This document shows positions 58,972 to 64,000 of a DNA stretch of 64,000 nt, piece after piece. The DNA is from an uncultured Rickettsiales bacterium. GTDB taxonomy: Bacteria; Pseudomonadota; Alphaproteobacteria; RF32; CAG-239. The notes beneath the pieces are model-generated. The model worked only from the letters and a program-made list of their open reading frames with translations. It had not been told where the DNA came from and made no database searches. The DNA lies in NCBI GenBank assembly GCA_900551865.1, contig URXV01000005.1:40523-104522 (forward strand), written 5' to 3'. Position numbers and translations under genes: made by a program. How positions within the stretch are numbered: position 1 is the stretch's first letter; each line of letters begins with the position of its first letter.

Positions 58972-61734
58972 ATGGTATACCAGAGTGAAGCTGAATTAGA
59001 GAATTTATTAATAGAGCAACTTAAAGATCAAGGCTATACCTCGGTCAATATAAATAACTATCATGACCTAGAAGAAAACTTTAAAAAACAATTTTCTTTA
59101 TTTAATGCCTCTAAATTAGAAAAACCATTATCAGACAAAGAGTGGGAACGCGTCTTTAACTATCTTTTAGGAAAAAGCGTTTTTCAAAGTGCTAAGATTC
59201 TCCGAGATAAATTTATCTTGGAACGAGATGACGGTAAAAAAGTTTATGTAGCTCTATTAGATGAAGACCATACAAAAAATCTATTTCAGGTGACACATCA
59301 AACGACTGTTGTTGGAAAATATGTAAATCGTTATGATGTAACACTTTTAGTAAACGGTTTGCCATTAATGCAAATTGAACTTAAACGTAGAGGAATTGAT
59401 ATAAAAGAAGCCGTTAATCAGGTTATGCGTTATAAAAAGCACTCATACAACGGTCTCTATCATTATATTCAAACATTTGTTGTATCTAATGGTGTTGATA
59501 CTAAATATTTTGCTAATTCTGATAAAGAATTGCTATATAGCCTAGCATTCTTTTGGACAGATGAAAACAATATCAGAATTACAAACTTAAAAGAATTTTC
59601 CGTTAGTTTTCTCGCTCGTGACCATCTAATCAAAATGTTAACAAAATTCACTGTGCTAAACGATACTGATAAATTAATGATGATTATGCGCCCGTATCAA
59701 GTTTATGCGGTCGAATCCCTTGTTAGACAAGCAAAATTAACAAATCAAAATGCCTATATTTGGCATACAACCGGTGCGGGAAAAACTTTAACTTCTTTCA
59801 AAACTGCACAAATTTTAGCAACAAATCCGAACATTAAAAAGGTTATATTCTTAGTTGACCGCAAGGATTTAGACTCTCAGACAACGGAAGAATTTAATAA
59901 ATTTGAAGCCGGTTCTGTTGATGCTACAGATAAGACAAACATTCTAGTAGGTCAGATGAAAGACAAAAACCGGCAACTTATCGTAACAACCATTCAAAAA
60001 ATGGCAAATGCCGTCAAAAAACCGCAGCACGCAAAAATAATGGACTTGTACAAAGATGAGAAAGTTATTTTTATTGTTGATGAATGCCACCGTAGTCAGT
60101 TTGGTGATATGCACAAAGATATTGTTCGGCACTTTAATAATGCCCAGTTTTTTGGCTTTACCGGAACACCGCGTTTTGATATCAACGGAAAAGTAGCAGG
60201 TAAAATAGTCCAAACCACAGAACAATTATTCGGTAAATGCCTACACAACTACCTCATTAAAGATGCTATATTTGATAATAACGTCTTAGGCTTTCATGTC
60301 GAATATATAAAAACAATAGATGGCGATTTTGATGAGGATGATCCAACTGTCGCAGAACGTATAGATATTAACGAATTGTATATGGCCGATGAGAGAATGA
60401 CTTTAATTGCAAACCATATCGTTTCCAATCATATGTCAAAAACACGTAATGGGCAATATACAGCTATATTTGCAGTGTCATCAATACCGATGCTTATCAA
60501 ATACTACGATATTTTCAAAAAAATTGATCATAAGTTAACCGTAAGTGGTATCTTTTCTTATGGTCAAAATGAAGATGCCGAAGGTCATGATGAACATAGT
60601 CGTGATGCGTTAGAAAGGATTATCAAGGATTATAACGAAACTTTCTCCACTAACTTCTCTACTGACACATTTCATGCGTACCAAAAAGATATATCTGACC
60701 GCGTTAAAGGTAAGAAGACAAAATCCTTAGACATATTGCTTGTGGTGAATATGTTTTTGACAGGTTTTGACAGCAAACCGCTTTCTGTGCTTTATGTAGA
60801 TAAAGACCTCCGTTACCATGATTTACTTCAAGCATATTCTCGCACAAATCGTGTAGAAAAGGAAACAAAACCGTTTGGCATCATTATTTGCTATCGCAAC
60901 CTCAAAAAGCGCACTGACGATGCCATTGCTTTATTCTCAAAAGGTCAATCTGATGGTGTTTTAACGCCTGGGTTTGAATATTTTGTTGAAAAATATAACC
61001 AAGTCGTCTTGAAAATTCGCGAGATTGCTTTAGAACCATCTTCGCTTGATTATATTCAAGATGAAAAGCAGCAGCTTGCATTTGTTCTATTATTCAGAGA
61101 GTTAACAAAATACCTTAATTCATTACGCACATTTATTGAGTTTAACATTGATAGTGACAAATTATTAATGGGAGACCAAGAATACCAAGATTATAAAAGC
61201 AAATATTTGATGCTCTACCATCAACAGCAGAAAAACAAGGAAGTCGTATCTGTTTTGAATGACGTTGATTTCTGCATAGAGTTAATGGAGAGTAACCGCA
61301 TTAACGTCGCCTATATTATGAACTTAATCCGGAATATTCACTTTGACGATCCAGATAAAAAGAGCTTTGATATTAAACATATTGAAGCTGAGTTGGAACG
61401 TGCAGACAATCCGATATTACTACGAAAAGTTGAATTGTTAAAGTCGTTCTTGGATAAAGTTGTAAGTGGATTACAAAATGCGGACGAAATTGATGCTGCC
61501 TATAACGACTTTGAAAATGCCGAGAAAAATCGCGAAATCCAAGAATTTGCCGAAAAAGAAGAAGTTGATCCAAAGATGTTAACCGACGTTATTTCCGAAT
61601 TTGAATTCTCTGGTATCATTAACGCAGGAGACATCCGAGATAGAATTAAAACCCCAATGTCGTTGCTAAAGAAAAAGTCATTAGTTTCGCGCATTGTTAG
61701 CTTTATCAAAAATTTAGCAGAGAAATTTCAATAA
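58972..61734 (+). CDS. hsdR: Type I restriction enzyme, R (motor/nuclease) subunit
   Basis: This 920-residue subunit cuts unmodified DNA after ATP-driven translocation. The N-terminal nuclease domain has YDVTLLVNGLPLMQIELKRRG, which fits the D...ExK metal site. The SF2 motor has Walker A TTGAGKT (266-272), DECH in FIVDECHRSQFGD and FTGTPRF. Motifs VLYVDKDLRYHDLLQAYSRTNR (motif VI with Arg finger) follow. The C-terminal part is helical and binds HsdM. AAGGAAC precedes the ATG. The order hsdR-hsdM-hsdS is intact, with gaps of 15 and 3 bases. The island is A+T-rich, typical of transferred defence genes. Confidence 0.96.
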   Translation: MVYQSEAELENLLIEQLKDQGYTSVNINNYHDLEENFKKQFSLFNASKLEKPLSDKEWERVFNYLLGKSVFQSAKILRDKFILERDDGKKVYVALLDEDHTKNLFQVTHQTTVVGKYVNRYDVTLLVNGLPLMQIELKRRGIDIKEAVNQVMRYKKHSYNGLYHYIQTFVVSNGVDTKYFANSDKELLYSLAFFWTDENNIRITNLKEFSVSFLARDHLIKMLTKFTVLNDTDKLMMIMRPYQVYAVESLVRQAKLTNQNAYIWHTTGAGKTLTSFKTAQILATNPNIKKVIFLVDRKDLDSQTTEEFNKFEAGSVDATDKTNILVGQMKDKNRQLIVTTIQKMANAVKKPQHAKIMDLYKDEKVIFIVDECHRSQFGDMHKDIVRHFNNAQFFGFTGTPRFDINGKVAGKIVQTTEQLFGKCLHNYLIKDAIFDNNVLGFHVEYIKTIDGDFDEDDPTVAERIDINELYMADERMTLIANHIVSNHMSKTRNGQYTAIFAVSSIPMLIKYYDIFKKIDHKLTVSGIFSYGQNEDAEGHDEHSRDALERIIKDYNETFSTNFSTDTFHAYQKDISDRVKGKKTKSLDILLVVNMFLTGFDSKPLSVLYVDKDLRYHDLLQAYSRTNRVEKETKPFGIIICYRNLKKRTDDAIALFSKGQSDGVLTPGFEYFVEKYNQVVLKIREIALEPSSLDYIQDEKQQLAFVLLFRELTKYLNSLRTFIEFNIDSDKLLMGDQEYQDYKSKYLMLYHQQQKNKEVVSVLNDVDFCIELMESNRINVAYIMNLIRNIHFDDPDKKSFDIKHIEAELERADNPILLRKVELLKSFLDKVVSGLQNADEIDAAYNDFENAEKNREIQEFAEKEEVDPKMLTDVISEFEFSGIINAGDIRDRIKTPMSLLKKKSLVSRIVSFIKNLAEKFQ

Positions 61735-61749
61735 CAAAGGAACACAATT

Positions 61750-63324
61750 ATGGATAATATTCAAGCACATCAAAAAGATTTATGCAACAAACTCTGGGCT
61801 ATGGCTAATGCTTTGCGTGGTAATATGGAAGCCTACGAGTTCAAAAATTATATTTTAGGTATGATTTTCTATTACTACCTCTCTGACCGTACCGAAAAAT
61901 ATATGGCAAAATTACTAAAAGATGATGGCGTTACTTACGAGGATGCTTGGAAAAACGAGGAATTGCGTGATGCTGTAATCGATGAATCTTTGCGTGATTT
62001 AGGTTTTGTAATTGAGCCGCAATATTTATTCCGTAAAATGGTTGAAATGGTCGAAAATCGTTCCTTTGATATAGAATTTCTGCAAAAAGCTATTAATAGC
62101 CTAATGGAGTCAACTCACGGCAACGAATCTCAAGATGATTTTGATGGCTTGTTCTCTGATATGCAATTGGATTCTACAAAACTTGGCCACACGGTTAAAG
62201 ACCGCTCAGCCGTTATGGCAAAAATTATTTCTGCCCTAGATGAAATTGAGTTCAGCGTTGAAGATACAAAAATTGATATTTTAGGTAATGCCTACGAGTA
62301 TTTAATCGGTCAATTTGCCGCCACCGCTGGTAAAAAAGCCGGAGAGTTTTATACTCCCGCTGGTCCGGCAGAATTGCTATGCCGCCTTTCTTGCTATGGC
62401 TTAACAGATGTAAAAGCGGCTGCAGACCCGACCTGCGGTTCAGGTTCTCTGTTGTTACGTCTCAAAAAATATGTAAACGTCCGTACATATTATGGCCAAG
62501 AACTGACATCTACCACATATAACCTTGCCAGAATGAACATGATTCTGCGTGGCATTCCATATAGCCATTTTGAAATTTATAATGGCGACACTTTGGAGCA
62601 TGACTATTTCGAAGAACGCGCACAGGATAAAAAATACCGCATCCAAGTCGCAAATCCGCCTTATTCAGCTAATTGGTCAGCGGATGACAAATTTTTAGAG
62701 GATGAACGCTTTAATGAATACGGTAAACTTGCTCCGAAAAGTAAAGCCGACTTCGCTTTCGTTCAACATATGATACACCACATGGATGAAGATGGGCGTA
62801 TTGCTGTTTTACTTCCGCATGGTGTATTATTCCGCGGTGCCGCCGAAGAGACTATTCGTAAATATATTATTCAAAAATTAAATATATTGGATGCCGTCAT
62901 CGGCCTTCCGGCGAACTTATTCTTTGGAACAGGCATTCCGGTATGTGTACTTGTGTTAAAGAAAAATCGCAACGCTAATAGCGATAATATCTTGTTTATT
63001 GATGCTTCTAAAGATTTTGAACCAGGAAAAAACCAAAATATCCTGCGTGATCAAGATATTGATAAAATCGTTGAAACCTACGCAAAACGTGAAGATGTAG
63101 AGAAATATGCTCACGTTGCAACAATGGCTGAAATTGAAGAAAATGGCTATAACCTCAATATTCCGAGATATGTAGACACTTTTGAAAAAGAAGAAGAAAT
63201 TGATCTTAATGCTGTTTCTGCCGAAATTAAACAGCTTCAAGCGGATATAAAAGGCATTAATGCCGAACTGAAACCTTATTTTGATGAATTAGGATTGGAT
63301 TTCCCGTTCGCAGAGGAGAACTAA
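61750..63324 (+). CDS. hsdM: Type I DNA methyltransferase, M subunit
   Basis: This 524-residue subunit methylates adenine in the target sequence. The N-terminal helical domain has FKNYILGMIFYYYLSDR. GEFYTPAGPAELLCRL precedes the SAM-binding DPTCGSGSLLLRL. The catalytic motif N302-P-P-Y305 is in VANPPYSANW, which marks an N6-adenine enzyme. The C-terminal helix is coiled (EIKQLQADIKGINAEL) and contacts HsdS. AAAGGAAC precedes the ATG. It is intact in length. Confidence 0.97.
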   Translation: MDNIQAHQKDLCNKLWAMANALRGNMEAYEFKNYILGMIFYYYLSDRTEKYMAKLLKDDGVTYEDAWKNEELRDAVIDESLRDLGFVIEPQYLFRKMVEMVENRSFDIEFLQKAINSLMESTHGNESQDDFDGLFSDMQLDSTKLGHTVKDRSAVMAKIISALDEIEFSVEDTKIDILGNAYEYLIGQFAATAGKKAGEFYTPAGPAELLCRLSCYGLTDVKAAADPTCGSGSLLLRLKKYVNVRTYYGQELTSTTYNLARMNMILRGIPYSHFEIYNGDTLEHDYFEERAQDKKYRIQVANPPYSANWSADDKFLEDERFNEYGKLAPKSKADFAFVQHMIHHMDEDGRIAVLLPHGVLFRGAAEETIRKYIIQKLNILDAVIGLPANLFFGTGIPVCVLVLKKNRNANSDNILFIDASKDFEPGKNQNILRDQDIDKIVETYAKREDVEKYAHVATMAEIEENGYNLNIPRYVDTFEKEEEIDLNAVSAEIKQLQADIKGINAELKPYFDELGLDFPFAEEN

Positions 63325-63327
63325 ATC

Positions 63328-64000
63328 ATGACGAATGAAGTTACACAAAAAACAACCTCTAACGAGCAAAATGTATCCTCAAGTAATGGTCTTGAGCCGT
63401 TACTCAGGTTCTGTGAATTTAAAGGAAATTTACCTCAAGTAAAACTTTCTGAATTATTTCATAAATGTACGCAGAAAAATAGAAACGGAGCGATAAATAA
63501 TGTAATATGCAACTCGGCTAAAAATGGATTAATTCCGCAACGAGATTTTTTTGATAAAGATATTGCAAATTCTGAGAATACTACGGGCTATTACATTATT
63601 AAAAATAACGATTTTGTTTATAATCCAAGAAAATCCAACGAAGCACCATACGGTCCAGTAAGTATATACAAGGATGCTGAAGATGGTATTGTGTCTCCGC
63701 TTTATCTTTGTTTTAGAGCAACAGCACCTCTATGTGCGGAATATTTTAAGATGTATTTTAAGTCTCCAGCTTGGCATAGATACGTTTATCTAATGGGAGA
63801 TAGTGGTGCACGCCACGACAGAGTTAGCATAAAAGATGAAGTATTTTTTGATATGCCCGTACGAACACCATCACTGTCGGAACAGCAAAAGATTGCTGAT
63901 TTTCTGTCGTTGGTGGATGCTCGGATCGAAAAACAGCGACTGTTAGTAGAGAGCTTAAAGAAATATAAAAGAGGTGTAATTTTCAAATTATTTAGCAAAA
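63328..64000 (+). CDS. hsdS: Type I specificity subunit (partial, runs off the window)
   Basis: ATG 63328 follows GGAG by nine bases and sits three bases after the hsdM stop. The frame stays open to base 64000 (224 codons). After a short Ser/Thr/Asn-rich lead comes RFCEFKGNLPQVKLSELF, the start of a target-recognition domain. Then PSLSEQQKIADFLSLVDARIEKQRLLVESLKKYKRG is the conserved helix that sets the spacing between the two recognition domains. The visible part is thus the first recognition domain and central helix, and the second half is outside. Together with HsdM and HsdR it defines the target sequence. Confidence 0.93.
   Translation, partial: MTNEVTQKTTSNEQNVSSSNGLEPLLRFCEFKGNLPQVKLSELFHKCTQKNRNGAINNVICNSAKNGLIPQRDFFDKDIANSENTTGYYIIKNNDFVYNPRKSNEAPYGPVSIYKDAEDGIVSPLYLCFRATAPLCAEYFKMYFKSPAWHRYVYLMGDSGARHDRVSIKDEVFFDMPVRTPSLSEQQKIADFLSLVDARIEKQRLLVESLKKYKRGVIFKLFSK

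Noticed and set aside
1..64000. tRNA, rRNA, transposase or integrase genes
   Set aside because: I looked for their typical motifs in the gaps and frames and found none; short tRNAs could still be missed by eye.

Overview
The window looks like part of the chromosome of a Gram-negative, probably host-associated proteobacterium. I lean towards a gut alphaproteobacterium at low confidence. The reasons are a proteobacterial-type phosphatidylserine decarboxylase, many lipoproteins and Sec signal peptides, clear Shine-Dalgarno sites and sigma70-type promoters on most genes, and a large set of surface-glycan glycosyltransferases. Base composition is moderate in most of the window. It turns clearly A+T-rich at about 30.1-38.4 kb and from about 56.5 kb to the end, which suggests acquired DNA in both places.

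Layout. (1) 0.4-10.9 kb: a rightward series starting with a von Willebrand A (VWA) protein that also carries a zinc-peptidase signature. A MoxR-like AAA+ ATPase, a small protein and two related large proteins of unknown function follow. (2) 11-16.7 kb: two large leftward genes, a coiled-coil membrane protein with candidate Cys/His residues and a lipoprotein. (3) 17.0-17.9 kb: two small lipoproteins behind a structured leader that resembles phage C4 antisense RNA and ends in a terminator. (4) 18-19.96 kb: an unknown gene and psd. (5) 20.1-38.4 kb: a surface-polysaccharide region with GT-A and GT-B glycosyltransferases, an RgpF-like protein, a giant mosaic protein (glycosyltransferase, TupA ATP-grasp, DUF1796 and methyltransferase-like parts) and a GtrB-like transferase. 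Two reading frames here are each broken by one stop codon. (6) 38.5-46.3 kb: a flavin reductase-rubredoxin fusion, then a partly duplicated block of membrane-anchored proteins with a C-terminal J-domain, two related unknown genes, a nitroreductase and a relic of a second nitroreductase. (7) 46.5-56.5 kb: eight tightly packed, often overlapping genes: a degenerate epimerase, a possible glycosyltransferase, an epimerase, a short-chain dehydrogenase, two GH77 glucanotransferases, a class III aminotransferase and a radical SAM protein. They look like one pathway whose product I cannot name. (8) 56.5-64 kb: a defence island with an AbiE-type toxin-antitoxin pair, a truncated metallophosphoesterase and a type I restriction-modification system (hsdR, hsdM, hsdS) that runs off the end.

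The strongest candidates for undescribed biology are the VWA/peptidase/MoxR operon with its two paralogues, the shuffled J-domain family with its partner genes, the eight-gene operon, and a repeated palindromic motif near glycosyltransferase promoters. All functions are read from sequence motifs recalled from known families. No database search was run.
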